Assembly: GCA_934456295.1 (NCBI GenBank)
Contig: CAKSHB010000021.1
Location: forward strand, 1 to 23,021
DNA from: an uncultured Clostridia bacterium
GTDB taxonomy: Bacteria; Bacillota; Clostridia; UBA1381; UMGS1253
Direction of reading: 5' to 3'
Length of the DNA: 23,021 nucleotides
Positions 5,694-14,582 of this stretch are shown here, one piece after another. The stretch's first letter is position 1. Each line of letters starts with the position of its first letter. The notes under the pieces are model-generated. The model was not told the origin of the DNA and made no database searches. It worked only from the letters and a program-made list of their open reading frames with translations. The position numbers were made by a program, and so were the translations under genes.

Positions 5694-6752
5694 GTGCGTT
5701 GTGTTTATAAGGTGTTCCGAAAATACGGTTTTTTGTGCGTCTTATTATGCGCATGTATTGTTTCGGGTATAATATTCCCATTTTTATGCGGCTTTAATGC
5801 AAATAATGCCGAAACGGTGTCGGAGGCGGCAGACGGTGACGCGCAGCAGAAGGCAGACTACATAAAGTGGTTTGAATTTGACGCGACAAATGAGGTTATG
5901 ACGCGTGCCATGAAGGCGGACATCGAATCGGAAAGTGCGCAGGTAAAGCTTGACTGGACAGAGATTATAGCGTGCCTTGCCACAAAATACGGAGGCGACT
6001 TCGGGCGGTATAAACGCAACGACTTTGATGAGGTATGCAATGCTTTGCGTGAGGGAAAAACAGCGAGCTCCGTTGCCGGAAGCGAAAAGTACTACAATTA
6101 CTATTATGAAGGGTACAGAGCAGTTCTGGGGAATTTTATAGGGTATTATGAAGAGGAGCAGGAAACGGACACGGGGCGTCGAATGGTGAAAAAATACGGG
6201 CTGAAGGCTTTTTCTCCGATTGCCAAAGGCTACGGATTTTCCCATTATGACGATTTTGGAAACAGCCGCACATACGGGTTTGCAAGAAAACATCTCGGCA
6301 ATGATTTGATGGGAAGTGTCGGTACACCGATAATTGCCGTTGAGTCGGGTGTTGTGGAGGCGCTCGGCTGGAACAGATACGGCGGCTGGAGGATAGGCAT
6401 ACGTTCGCTTGACGGTATGAGGTACTATTATTATGCCCATCTGCGCAAGGACAGACCGTATCACGCTGCGCTCGCTGTGGGAAAAACCGTTACGGCGGGA
6501 GATGTTATAGGATACCTTGGCATGAGCGGTTACAGCACGAAAGAAAATACGAACAATATCAACATTCCGCATCTGCATTTCGGACTTCAGCTTATATTTG
6601 ACGAATCGCAGAAGGATTCAAACAACGAGATATGGATTGACATGTATCAGCTTGTTGAATTTTTGCAAAAAAATAAATCGGCGGTTCAGAAAGACGATTT
6701 AAAAGAATTTAACAGGGTTTACAACATGCGCGACCCGTCCGCTTACGAATAA
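5694..6752 (+). CDS. Membrane-anchored M23 (LytM-type) metallopeptidase
   Basis: A 352-residue protein from GTG 5694, chosen because AGGTGG (5684-5689) precedes it and a signal-anchor follows (residues about 10-35, FLCVLLCACIVSGIIFPFL). Upstream in-frame starts near 5610 lack a ribosome site. A linker region (about 45-165) precedes the M23 domain. Zinc ligands are visible: H200 and D204 in KHLGNDLMG, and H295 in HLHFG (293-297), with H249 in YYAHL as catalytic histidine. It should cleave peptide cross-links in peptidoglycan from the outer face of the membrane, for growth or spore engulfment-type remodelling; which one is not visible. It is a single gene converging on yqeY with a shared terminator. 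Confidence 0.85.
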   Translation: MRCVYKVFRKYGFLCVLLCACIVSGIIFPFLCGFNANNAETVSEAADGDAQQKADYIKWFEFDATNEVMTRAMKADIESESAQVKLDWTEIIACLATKYGGDFGRYKRNDFDEVCNALREGKTASSVAGSEKYYNYYYEGYRAVLGNFIGYYEEEQETDTGRRMVKKYGLKAFSPIAKGYGFSHYDDFGNSRTYGFARKHLGNDLMGSVGTPIIAVESGVVEALGWNRYGGWRIGIRSLDGMRYYYYAHLRKDRPYHAALAVGKTVTAGDVIGYLGMSGYSTKENTNNINIPHLHFGLQLIFDESQKDSNNEIWIDMYQLVEFLQKNKSAVQKDDLKEFNRVYNMRDPSAYE

Positions 6753-6772
6753 AATATTTTATGCGCACGAAA

Positions 6773-6802
6773 AAAGCAGAGAGTTTTTATACTCTCTGCT
6801 TT
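6773..6802. terminator. Bidirectional terminator between the M23 gene and yqeY
   Basis: AAAGCAGAGAG (6773-6783) and CTCTCTGCTTT (6792-6802) form a perfect 11-base stem with an 8-base loop. A/T runs flank both sides, so it can serve the convergent genes on both strands. Confidence 0.85.
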
Positions 6803-6814
6803 AAAAACATTATT

Positions 6815-7258
6815 TTAAGATAACATTTTTTTCGCCATGGCGCCAATCACCTTTGCATCGGCACGGCCTTTTGTTTCGGCAGTAACGATACCCATGATTT
6901 TACCCATGTCCTTAATCGAAGAAGCTCCCGTTTTTTCAATAGCCGCTTTGATAACCGCCGCAAGCTCTTCTTCGCTGAGCTGCTCGGGGAGATATTCCAT
7001 CAAAACGTCCATCTCCTGCTTAAGGTTTGCAACAAGGTCATCTCTGCCGCTTTTTTCAAAGTCCGGCAGCGAATCGCGCCTCTGCTTGAGCTCCTTTGCA
7101 ATGACGTCAATAACACCGCTGTCATCAAGCTCCGCTTTATTATCCTTTTCATACTGAAGGATTGCGCTGCGAACCATCTGAACGGTATTTTTTCTGACAA
7201 CGTCTTTGTTTTTCATTGCGAGTTTCAAATCAGCCATAAGCTTTTCTTTTAAACTCAT
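6815..7258 (-). CDS. yqeY: YqeY/GatB-domain family protein
   Basis: A 147-residue protein starting at the ATG at 7258-7256. AAGGTG lies 7 bases upstream, and the GTG start at 7267 overlaps that ribosome site. The sequence (SLKEKLMADLKLAMKNKD, ILQYEKDNKAEL, EYLPEQLSEEEL, DMGKIMGIVTAETKGRADAK) is the whole YqeY fold, which resembles the tail domain of GatB amidotransferase and GlnRS and is thought to bind tRNA or ribosomal partners. It follows rpsU by 14 bases as the second gene of an operon, an arrangement conserved in Firmicutes. Its precise biochemical role is unsettled. Confidence 0.92.
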   Translation of the reverse strand: MSLKEKLMADLKLAMKNKDVVRKNTVQMVRSAILQYEKDNKAELDDSGVIDVIAKELKQRRDSLPDFEKSGRDDLVANLKQEMDVLMEYLPEQLSEEELAAVIKAAIEKTGASSIKDMGKIMGIVTAETKGRADAKVIGAMAKKMLS

Positions 7259-7272
7259 GATTTTCACCTTGA

Positions 7273-7449
7273 TTACTTAAATTTTCTTTTTCTTGCTGCC
7301 TCAGATTTTTTCTTGCGCTTAACGCTGGGCTTTTCGTAGTGCTCTCTCTTTCTCATTTCAGCCAAAACACCCGACTTGGCACACTGGCGTTTAAATCTGC
7401 GAAGTGCATTATCTAAAGACTCATTGTCCTTAACTCTGATTTCAGACAT
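7273..7449 (-). CDS. rpsU: Small ribosomal subunit protein bS21
   Basis: A 58-residue, highly basic protein starting at ATG 7449-7447 after a strong GGAGGGAGGG site. SEIRVKDNESLDNALRRFKR at the N-terminus and the Lys/Arg-rich tail (KRKKKSEAARKRKFK) are typical of bS21, which sits on the 30S platform near the 3' end of 16S rRNA and helps mRNA binding. Length is normal for Firmicutes. It is the first gene of the rpsU-yqeY operon and is expressed from the consensus promoter at 7530-7559. Confidence 0.96.
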   Translation of the reverse strand: MSEIRVKDNESLDNALRRFKRQCAKSGVLAEMRKREHYEKPSVKRKKKSEAARKRKFK

Positions 7450-7489
7450 TATTTTCCCTCCCTCCACTACTATATACATAATAGTGTTT

Positions 7490-7510
7490 CCTTGTTAAAC
7501 GGGAACAAGG
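7490..7510 (-). promoter_or_regulatory. Hairpin in the rpsU leader
   Basis: CCTTGTT (7490-7496) and AACAAGG (7504-7510) form a 7-base stem with a 7-base loop, inside the roughly 75-base leader of rpsU. Possible mRNA stability or autoregulation element; no known motif recognised. Confidence 0.35.
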
Positions 7511-7529
7511 TATAACAAATGTAATAGTA

Positions 7530-7559
7530 ATTATATCCTATAAGAGGGTACACTGTCAA
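7530..7559 (-). promoter_or_regulatory. Consensus sigma-A promoter of rpsU-yqeY
   Basis: On the minus strand TTGACA (7559-7554) and TATAAT (7535-7530), both perfect, are 18 bases apart. Confidence 0.85.
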
Positions 7560-7848
7560 GAGTAATTTCAAAATAATTGACGCTTTCTGAAAAAATATTA
7601 TGCACAGGAGCTTTGAAACGTGTAGAATAAAGAGCTTTTTGTGTATAAAACAATCATTTTTCAAATAATGCAAATAAAACAGTTGTATTTTTATTTAAAT
7701 AAGTGTAAAATGAATAGTATAAAATGAATATAGTTTTAAATTGGAGTGATGTGCGTTTTTTTTGTTTGTGTTTTTTATTGTTTGAAACCGAAAAATTATA
7801 TATCAGGATTAAAAATTAAATGCAAAACATTCGTAAGGAGGAAGGGCA
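7560..7848 (+). promoter_or_regulatory. AT-rich spacer with candidate promoter for the glycosyltransferase gene
   Basis: No gene is visible in this very AT-rich divergent spacer. A plausible promoter on the + strand is TTGTAT (7683-7688), 17 bases, TAAAAT (7706-7711); TATAAA near 7729 is another possible -10. The ribosome site AAGGAGG precedes ATG 7849. The remainder shows T- and A-tracts only. Confidence 0.4.
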
Positions 7849-8988
7849 ATGAAGATACTTATAATGTCAGTCAAAGCGGGAATGGGACATCACCAGACAG
7901 GTATGGCGCTGAAAAACGAGTTTGAAAAAAACGGCGCGGCATGTGTTATGCTTGACACTTTTGAATATGTAAACCCTATACTCAGCGAAACAATATCGCG
8001 CGGTTATCTGCTCTCAACAAAGCTTACGCCGAAAATGTACGGGCAGTTTTACAGAATGGCGGAGAAAAAGCAGAGCGTTGACCCGAATTTTCTGCAAAAG
8101 ACAATGAATAAGATAATGTCGTCAAAGCTGATGAAATTTATCAGAAATTATGAGCCGGACGCAATTATCGCAACACATATATTTGCGGCGCAGATTGTGA
8201 CGCATTTGAAAAGAAAAAGAAAGATTGACTGTCTGACGCTCGGGATAGTTACGGATTTTACAATCCACCCGTTCTGGGAGGAAACAGAGCTTGATTATTA
8301 TGTAACGGCAAGCAGAATGTTAAATCTTCAGCTTGAAAAAAAGGGCATAAGCCCCGAAAAGGCTCTGCCGGCAGGCATACCAATTCACCCGAAATTTGCA
8401 GGCTCGGTTGATAAAGGCGAGGCACGCGCATCTCTGGGCATAGGCGATAAAACAACCGTGCTTGTGATAATGGGCTCCATGGGATACGGGCACATCATGA
8501 AGGAGCTTATAAAGCTTGATGAAATGAAGGGTGATTTTCAGATTTTGTGCGTGTGCGGAAACAACAAGAGGCTTCGCACGCTGGTAAACGGCCATTCGTG
8601 GTATAAGGACATGTATTGCTACGGCTATGTTGATAATGTGGACTTGATGATGGACGCGGCGGATATAATAGTCACAAAACCGGGCGGACTTACAACATCT
8701 GAGTTCCTTGCAAAGGGACTTCCGGCAATTCTGCTTGACCCGATACCGGGACAGGAGGACAGAAATGTGGAGTTTCTGCTTAATAACGGGCTTGCGATAA
8801 AAGTCAGCCCGACATTTCCGATAGATGAGGCGATGTATCAGCTTATGCTGCACGACTGGCACCTTGAAATGCTGTCGAAGGCGGCAAAGCTTATGGGAAA
8901 GCCGAATGCGGCAAAGGATATATGCAGTTTTGTGCTCGAAAAATGCGGTTCTGCGGCGCTGCCTTCGGGTGAGAACGAAGAGAAATAA
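7849..8988 (+). CDS. UgtP/MGDG-synthase-like glycosyltransferase (GT28)
   Basis: A 379-residue protein with AAGGAGG before ATG 7849. The N-terminal domain opens with MKILIMSVKAGMGHHQTGMA, the glycine-rich GxGHxxxA-type loop of the MurG/UgtP/MGD group, followed by the HPFW (about residue 140) and GIPIHPKF (about 180) segments of diacylglycerol glycosyltransferases. The C-terminal nucleotide-sugar domain has GSMGYGH (about 208) and the donor-binding block KPGGLTTSEFLAKGLPAILL to PIPGQEDRN (about 280-305). Known relatives move glucose or galactose from UDP-sugar to diacylglycerol at the inner face of the membrane, making glycolipids and lipoteichoic acid anchors. Which sugar, and how many, cannot be read. 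It may be transcribed with ispD-ispF, although the 155-base gap leaves this open. Confidence 0.9.
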   Translation: MKILIMSVKAGMGHHQTGMALKNEFEKNGAACVMLDTFEYVNPILSETISRGYLLSTKLTPKMYGQFYRMAEKKQSVDPNFLQKTMNKIMSSKLMKFIRNYEPDAIIATHIFAAQIVTHLKRKRKIDCLTLGIVTDFTIHPFWEETELDYYVTASRMLNLQLEKKGISPEKALPAGIPIHPKFAGSVDKGEARASLGIGDKTTVLVIMGSMGYGHIMKELIKLDEMKGDFQILCVCGNNKRLRTLVNGHSWYKDMYCYGYVDNVDLMMDAADIIVTKPGGLTTSEFLAKGLPAILLDPIPGQEDRNVEFLLNNGLAIKVSPTFPIDEAMYQLMLHDWHLEMLSKAAKLMGKPNAAKDICSFVLEKCGSAALPSGENEEK

Positions 8989-9143
8989 AAATAAGAAAAA
9001 TGAAAATAAGAGGGAAAAATCGGGCGGACGAAAAAATCATACGGAATTATATAATGAATAAAATTATATAAAGATGAATGATATAAAGACGAAAATGATG
9101 TACGCCGATATAAAAATATAGATTGTCACAAGGAGAAACAAAA

Positions 9144-9896
9144 ATGTTTCTGAAACATTCGGCCGGCAGGTCAAATGCACAAAAAAATTCGTGCGGAGCG
9201 GTAATTGTAGCTGCCGGAAGCGGACGGAGAATGGAGCTTGACCGCGACAGGAAAACAGCGGGAGTTAATAAGGTTTTTTTGCAGGCGGCGGACAAACCTG
9301 TGCTTGCACATACGCTTGTTGCGTTTGAGCAGTGCCGCGTCATAGACAAAATCGTTGTGGTAACGCGCGAATGTGATATTGCGCTGTGCGGCCGTCTTGC
9401 ACAGGAGTTCGGCATATCAAAGCTGTCGAGTATTGTGTGCGGCGGAGATACACGGAGCAAATCGGTTCTGGCAGGGCTTAAACAGCTCAAAGGCGTATGC
9501 GGCTTTGCGGCGATACATGACGGGGCGAGATGTTTGGTTGAGAGTACGGAAATAGAAAAAGTTGTTGCGGCGGCTTATGAATACGGTGCGGCGGCTCTTG
9601 GCATACCTTGCAGCGACAGCTTGAAGCGTGTCGGCGAAAACGGCATGATTTCGGAAAATGTAAACAGGGCAGGCGTATACAGAGTGCAGACTCCGCAGGT
9701 GTTTGATACCGTACAGATTACAGAGGCGCACGAGAAGGCGCAGCTTGACGGATTTGAGGCGACGGACGACTGTGCGGTTGCGGAACACAGCGGTATAGAT
9801 GTCTTTATGGTAAGAGGAAGTGCGCACAATATAAAGCTGACGACGCGCGACGATATGGAACTTATCGAAGCGGCGCTTGAAATAAGAAATATTTGA
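9144..9896 (+). CDS. ispD: 2-C-methyl-D-erythritol 4-phosphate cytidylyltransferase
   Basis: A 250-residue protein from ATG 9144, 8 bases after AGGAG (9131-9135). It catalyses CTP + MEP to CDP-ME, the third step of the MEP isoprenoid pathway. The CTP-binding signature is present as VIVAAGSGRRM, followed by NKVFLQAADKPVLAHTL, then VCGGDTRSKSVLAGL, AIHDGARCLV, GIPCSDSLKRV, YRVQTPQVFD and ATDDCAVAEHSG. The N-terminus has about 17 extra residues ahead of the nucleotide loop. Residues 30-45 carry an Asp/Arg/Lys-rich insertion (ELDRDRKTAGV) typical of some Clostridia. ispF follows after 76 bases, so this is a two-gene MEP unit. Confidence 0.95.
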   Translation: MFLKHSAGRSNAQKNSCGAVIVAAGSGRRMELDRDRKTAGVNKVFLQAADKPVLAHTLVAFEQCRVIDKIVVVTRECDIALCGRLAQEFGISKLSSIVCGGDTRSKSVLAGLKQLKGVCGFAAIHDGARCLVESTEIEKVVAAAYEYGAAALGIPCSDSLKRVGENGMISENVNRAGVYRVQTPQVFDTVQITEAHEKAQLDGFEATDDCAVAEHSGIDVFMVRGSAHNIKLTTRDDMELIEAALEIRNI

Positions 9897-9972
9897 TATA
9901 AAAAGGCAATGACGATACAAAAAAGGGAAACAGAATAAAAATATATAATATGCGGCAGTAAGGAGAAATGAT

Positions 9973-10473
9973 ATGATACGGATAGGACACGGATATGATG
10001 TACACAGGCTGACAGAGGGCAGAAAGCTAATTCTCGGCGGTGTGGAAATTGAATACGAAAAAGGACTGGACGGCCATTCCGACGCAGATGTTGCCGTACA
10101 TGCACTGATGGACGCAATGCTGGGGGCGGCGGCTCTCGGCGATATCGGGACACATTTTCCCGATACGGACCCCGAATATAAGGGGGCAGACAGCCTGACG
10201 CTGCTCGAAAGAGTTGTTGTGATGATTGAGGATATCGGGTATGTGCCGGGGAATGCGGATATAACAATAATTGCACAGGCGCCGAAGCTTGCGGGATATA
10301 TTGAGCAGATGCGCGAAAATATAGCCGTCGCATGCGGTCTTGATATAAACGATATAAACGTCAAAGCGACAACCACTGAGCATTTGGGATTTGAGGGCGG
10401 AGGACTCGGAATAAGCGCACATGCGGTTGTGGTCTTATATAAAAATGAGGAATATATATCAAGCGATGTATAA
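9973..10473 (+). CDS. ispF: 2-C-methyl-D-erythritol 2,4-cyclodiphosphate synthase
   Basis: A 166-residue protein, AAGGAG before ATG 9973. It converts CDP-ME 2-phosphate to MEcPP with release of CMP, working as a trimer with metal ions in the interface. Metal ligands D9, H11 (GHGYDVHR) and H43 (DADVAVHALMDA) are present, as are GDIGTHFPD and the CDP-contacting TTTEHLGFEG. It is slightly longer than the usual 157-160 residues because of a short C-terminal tail (EEYISSDV). It pairs with ispD upstream; IspE is not in the window. Confidence 0.96.
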   Translation: MIRIGHGYDVHRLTEGRKLILGGVEIEYEKGLDGHSDADVAVHALMDAMLGAAALGDIGTHFPDTDPEYKGADSLTLLERVVVMIEDIGYVPGNADITIIAQAPKLAGYIEQMRENIAVACGLDINDINVKATTTEHLGFEGGGLGISAHAVVVLYKNEEYISSDV

Positions 10474-10528
10474 TTTTTCAAAATTTTCGAAATAAGAGCG
10501 GAAAAAACAGATGAAAAGGAGGAAGAAA

Positions 10529-13500
10529 ATGAAGAGAGCTGTCAGTATAATTATTATAGCTGCACTTCTGGCATCAATGTTTACGGTTTATGCGGGCAAC
10601 GGCGTAACGGAAATACCGACATATGACGCGGAAACGCTTATTGAGGCAGAAAGCGGGTATGCCGTGAAGGACAATATGGACATACGCACGGGCCTTACGG
10701 CGAGCGGAACGAAGTGTGTGCTTATGTCGTACGGTTCAAAGCTGGAAAATCCTGATGACGATTACCCCTGTGATTTTTCGTTTAAAATAAATGTGCCGAG
10801 TGACGGAATGTACCAGATATATATGCGTTATTCTGCTCCCAATACGGGAAGTGATTCGATATTTATAAAGTGGGACGACGGAAAATATTCAAACATGGGT
10901 CTCAAGGTTACGGGGAATAACATATGGGGCTGGCAGGCAGGCGTCGGTACACGGCTCAGCGCCGGAGAGCACACGCTGCAGTTTCTTCACAGAGAGGTAA
11001 ACAGTATTGTGGACGCATTTGTTGTGACGAGCAATTACAAAGCGTTTGATACGGCGGCTGTTGAGGAGGAGATTAAAAATAACACGCTTGAAGGCTCCGA
11101 ATTTGCCCAGAACAGTACGGCGAATACATTTGATATTGAGCATGGCTATATTTCGTTTGAGGCAGAGGACGCAACGATAGATGTTTATAACAAATCGACA
11201 AATCCGACGGGCACATTTTTAATCGTAAATGACGCGGACGCGTCGGGCGGAAAATATGTTATGCCGCTCGGCACGATGGACGCGTCAGGTACATATCCGC
11301 CGGCGCCGGGGTATGAGGCAAAGGGCGGAATGGAATTTAATATGATTTCCGATGCTGCGGCAACATACAGCATATGGGCACGTGTTCTGATTTCGGGCAG
11401 TGCAAACGATTCGGCATGGGCATCACTGGACGGAAGCGAATATAAAAGTGTTCCGAATTTTACGCCGACAATATCGGAAAGTGAGGGAAAGGCTGTATAT
11501 GAATGGAGAAAACTCAGTTCCTTTTCGACACTTTCAAAAGGAGAAAAACATAATTTCAGAATGCGTCCGCGTGAGAGCGGCGCACGCATTGACCGCATTG
11601 TTGTAACAAGCATGAGCGCCTCTGTGCCGTCGGGAATAACGGGCGAGCTTACAAAAAATTTGCTGCCGTCCGGGGTATATCCCATGCCGGAGATACTGCC
11701 GACCGAAAATCAGCGCCCGAGGCTCTATCTGACCGAGGCAGATATTCCGAAGATAAAGGAAAATATGCAAAAAGAGCAAAATCTTGCCGCTGCCGCCGAG
11801 TTTGAAACACGGCTCGAAAGAGAAACGGACGGAATGCTGGCAACAACGGTTATTTCAAACTACACGAACTACAATTCGGATATTATGAGAACGATAGAGG
11901 CGTATGCCTTCAAATATGTGCTCGATAAAGACACAGAGCAGGGGCGTGAATACGGCATAAAAGCAAAAAATGCCGTACTGAACTTTGTGACGAGTGCAAC
12001 CTTTGATGTGAACGGACAGGACGTAACGAGAGAAATGGGTCATACGATTTTTCTTGCCTCACAGGTCTATGACTGGTGCTATGATTTGTTCAGCGAAGAA
12101 GAAAAAGAGTTTGTGATTGCAAGGTGTGAGGATATTGCCTCCCATATGGAGGTAGGATATCCGCCAAAGGGGCAGGGCGCAGTATGCGGACATGCCGGCG
12201 AGGCGCAGATTATGCGCGATTTGTTAGGCTTCGGCATTGCTGTATATGACGAACGACCCGATATATATAACTATGTCGGAGGACGTTTCTTTTCGCAGTT
12301 TATAAAGCCGAGAAACTACTGGTATGAGTCCTCCACTCACCATCAGGGCGACGCTTACGGCAGTTACCGCTATTACTGGGAGGTAATGGCACAGCAGATA
12401 ATATACCGCATGACGGGCGGCGATACGAACAGCGGCATAAAGGTATTTAATGATATGCAGGGAGATGTGCCGTATTTCTGGATTTACTCAAGGCGTCCCG
12501 ACGGGCAGGTACTTCGTACGGGCGACTGCTATCTTGAAAAATATACGGGAAACGGATACTGGAATTCTTATGTGGGACCGATGTTTCTGGCGTCGAACTT
12601 CTACGGTGACCCCATAGTGAAGGGCGAATATGAAATCGAAAATCCGACGGGCGCATTTTCAGGCGGAACAGGGGGAATAAGCTCAGTGTTCTACCTGCTG
12701 TTTAATGACCCCGATTTGCAGGCAAATACCGACAAAACATCATTGCCGCTTACAAAATATTTTGCCTCGCCGAACGGCATGATGATTGCGCGTACGGGCT
12801 GGGACGTAAATGATACGGATCCATCGCAGTCGGACGATGTTGTGGCTATGATGAAAATAGGCGAGCGCTGGGGCGCAAACCATAACCATCTTGACGCAGG
12901 AAACTTCCAGCTCTATTATAAAGGAATACTTGCGTCGGAATCGGGCTATTATGAAACATACGGTTCGCTGCATGACCAGAATTACAACAAGGCTTCGATT
13001 GCGCATAATATACTGACTGTGTATGACCCGAATGAGAAGTTTAACGCATATAACGGCAAGGACCGCTACGGCAACACGGTATCATTCCCGAACGGCGTGA
13101 ATGACGGCGGTCAGCGCAGGCCGGGCGGAGAACCTGCAACATGGGAGATATGGAACGGCGAAAAAGGGCTGAACTATGATACGGGAAAAGTGCTTGACCA
13201 CGAGTTCGGACCTGATGCCGATAATCCCGAATATACCTACATAAAGGGCGACATAACGCAGGCGTACAGTTCAAAGGTTTCAAATGTGACGCGCGCAATG
13301 GCGTTTATGCCGCTTGATGATGAAAATTATCCGGCGATAATGGTAATAATGGATAAGGTGACTTCAACAAATCCGTCATTTAAGAAAAAATGGCTGTTAC
13401 ATATGCAGCAGGAGCCGGAAATTGATACTGAAACGAATACCTCCGTTATAAAGAACACAAAAGGCAATTATAACGGCAAAATGACTGTTCAGACACTTCT

Positions 13501-14356
13501 GCCGAAAAATGCGTCGGTTACGAAAATCGGCGGTGAGGGCAAACGCTACTGGATAGGAAATCAGGCGGGCGACTTTGAAAATGACGGATATAATTTCGAT
13601 ACACTCGGAGATATTCCGGAAAATGCGGAAATAGAAGCAGGCTGGGGACGTATTGAGGTTTCTCCGACATCGGAAAATGCAACGGACAGATTTTTGAATG
13701 TTTTGGCTGTGTCTGATGCAGACAATACCGCAAAGCCGCTTGAGTCCGTTCTTATAGAAGGCGAAGGACTTGTCGGCGTTATGAGCGCGGATAAGGTTTT
13801 GATGTTTGCCGATACGGATACATCGGCTGCGGAAAAGAACAGAGTGCTCGCAAGTGCGTCATTTACGGTTCCTGCAACAGATAAAAGCCTTGATATTATG
13901 GTTGCCGGCATGAAGGCCGGTGTGTGGACGGTTAAAAACGGAACAACCGTATCGAGATACAGCGCAAGCGAGGACGGCGGTGTGATGTATTTCGGCGGCG
14001 GCTCGGGAACATATACGCTTACATATCTCGGAAGCGATAAATATAACGCCGAGATAAAAAGAGTGACGGCGTCAAAAAGCGCGTCGGGGATAAATGTAAG
14101 CGTTGAACTGGACGGAGAGTATGAGGGCGCGGTTCTGATTGCGGCGGCATATGACAGTGACGGCATGATATGCTATCTGGATAAGCGCAGCTGCACAGCC
14201 GAAAAGTCATACACATTTACCGCAGAGGACGCGGATGCTCAGCTTGCGTTTAAAATGAAAAAAGTTAAATTTTTCCTGTGGAACGGAGCGGGCGCACTGA
14301 AACCTCTGACAAGAAATTTTGAGATTGATGCCGGCGAGATATTGTCGGGAGAATAA
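10529..14356 (+). CDS. Secreted heparinase II/III-type polysaccharide lyase-like protein with two CBM-like modules
   Basis: A 1275-residue protein. ATG 10529 is chosen because AAGGAGG (10516-10522) precedes it; the ATG at 10511 lies upstream of that site. A Sec signal peptide (MKRAVSIIIIAALLASMFTV, cleavage near residue 22) is followed by two beta-rich modules that begin like CBM35/CBM6 domains (LIEAESGY at about 35, ISFEAEDA at about 205). Next comes an alpha/alpha-toroid (about 395-700) with GHAGEAQ at about 553 and ESSTHHQGDAYGSYRYYW at about 600. The heparinase II/III beta-sandwich follows, with the signature NHNHLDAGNFQLYYKG at about 785 and ASIAHNILTV. Intact relatives break uronic-acid polysaccharides by beta-elimination. 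The substrate here cannot be named. No sortase signal or SLH domain is seen, so it is probably released outside the cell. Confidence 0.85.
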   Translation: MKRAVSIIIIAALLASMFTVYAGNGVTEIPTYDAETLIEAESGYAVKDNMDIRTGLTASGTKCVLMSYGSKLENPDDDYPCDFSFKINVPSDGMYQIYMRYSAPNTGSDSIFIKWDDGKYSNMGLKVTGNNIWGWQAGVGTRLSAGEHTLQFLHREVNSIVDAFVVTSNYKAFDTAAVEEEIKNNTLEGSEFAQNSTANTFDIEHGYISFEAEDATIDVYNKSTNPTGTFLIVNDADASGGKYVMPLGTMDASGTYPPAPGYEAKGGMEFNMISDAAATYSIWARVLISGSANDSAWASLDGSEYKSVPNFTPTISESEGKAVYEWRKLSSFSTLSKGEKHNFRMRPRESGARIDRIVVTSMSASVPSGITGELTKNLLPSGVYPMPEILPTENQRPRLYLTEADIPKIKENMQKEQNLAAAAEFETRLERETDGMLATTVISNYTNYNSDIMRTIEAYAFKYVLDKDTEQGREYGIKAKNAVLNFVTSATFDVNGQDVTREMGHTIFLASQVYDWCYDLFSEEEKEFVIARCEDIASHMEVGYPPKGQGAVCGHAGEAQIMRDLLGFGIAVYDERPDIYNYVGGRFFSQFIKPRNYWYESSTHHQGDAYGSYRYYWEVMAQQIIYRMTGGDTNSGIKVFNDMQGDVPYFWIYSRRPDGQVLRTGDCYLEKYTGNGYWNSYVGPMFLASNFYGDPIVKGEYEIENPTGAFSGGTGGISSVFYLLFNDPDLQANTDKTSLPLTKYFASPNGMMIARTGWDVNDTDPSQSDDVVAMMKIGERWGANHNHLDAGNFQLYYKGILASESGYYETYGSLHDQNYNKASIAHNILTVYDPNEKFNAYNGKDRYGNTVSFPNGVNDGGQRRPGGEPATWEIWNGEKGLNYDTGKVLDHEFGPDADNPEYTYIKGDITQAYSSKVSNVTRAMAFMPLDDENYPAIMVIMDKVTSTNPSFKKKWLLHMQQEPEIDTETNTSVIKNTKGNYNGKMTVQTLLPKNASVTKIGGEGKRYWIGNQAGDFENDGYNFDTLGDIPENAEIEAGWGRIEVSPTSENATDRFLNVLAVSDADNTAKPLESVLIEGEGLVGVMSADKVLMFADTDTSAAEKNRVLASASFTVPATDKSLDIMVAGMKAGVWTVKNGTTVSRYSASEDGGVMYFGGGSGTYTLTYLGSDKYNAEIKRVTASKSASGINVSVELDGEYEGAVLIAAAYDSDGMICYLDKRSCTAEKSYTFTAEDADAQLAFKMKKVKFFLWNGAGALKPLTRNFEIDAGEILSGE

Positions 14357-14378
14357 AACAAAAAGGACTGATAAAATG

Positions 14379-14407
14379 AGGCGCACTCTTAAAATATGGG
14401 TGCGCCT
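14379..14407 (+). terminator. Hairpin after the lyase gene
   Basis: AGGCGCAC (14379-14386) pairs with GTGCGCCT (14400-14407) in a perfect 8-base stem with a 13-base loop. There is no strong T tract, so it is a weak or factor-assisted terminator. Confidence 0.55.
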
Positions 14408-14460
14408 TGTGCAGTCTGTGCATAAAAAAGAGATATTTTTGTAAAAAATACTTAAAAGGC

Positions 14461-14489
14461 TTGACAAAGCTTGACAAAACTGATAAAAT
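14461..14489 (+). promoter_or_regulatory. Main promoter of the str operon
   Basis: TTGACA (14461-14466) and TAAAAT (14484-14489) are 17 bases apart. A second TTGACA at 14471-14476 could pair with the weaker TAGTCT at 14494-14499. The leader to the first gene is about 85 bases. Confidence 0.8.
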
Positions 14490-14582
14490 ACATTAGTCTG
14501 GAAAAAATAATGAGGTATTTTACCCATTTATACTCACTTATACCCGAATATATGCGGGAATTACGGAGGTAAGACGGTAAAA

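Noticed and set aside
9417..10481. A 354-codon open frame on the minus strand across ispD and ispF
   Set aside because: Low-complexity Ser/Ile/Cys-rich translation with no ribosome site, antisense to two well-supported genes; a shadow of GC-biased codons.
13561..14166. A 201-codon minus-strand open frame inside the lyase gene
   Set aside because: Antisense shadow of a continuous 1275-residue protein, with no ribosome site or recognisable domain.
14379..14420. Riboswitch or T-box ahead of the str operon
   Set aside because: Only a single 8-base hairpin is present and it lies upstream of the promoter; no conserved riboswitch motif seen.
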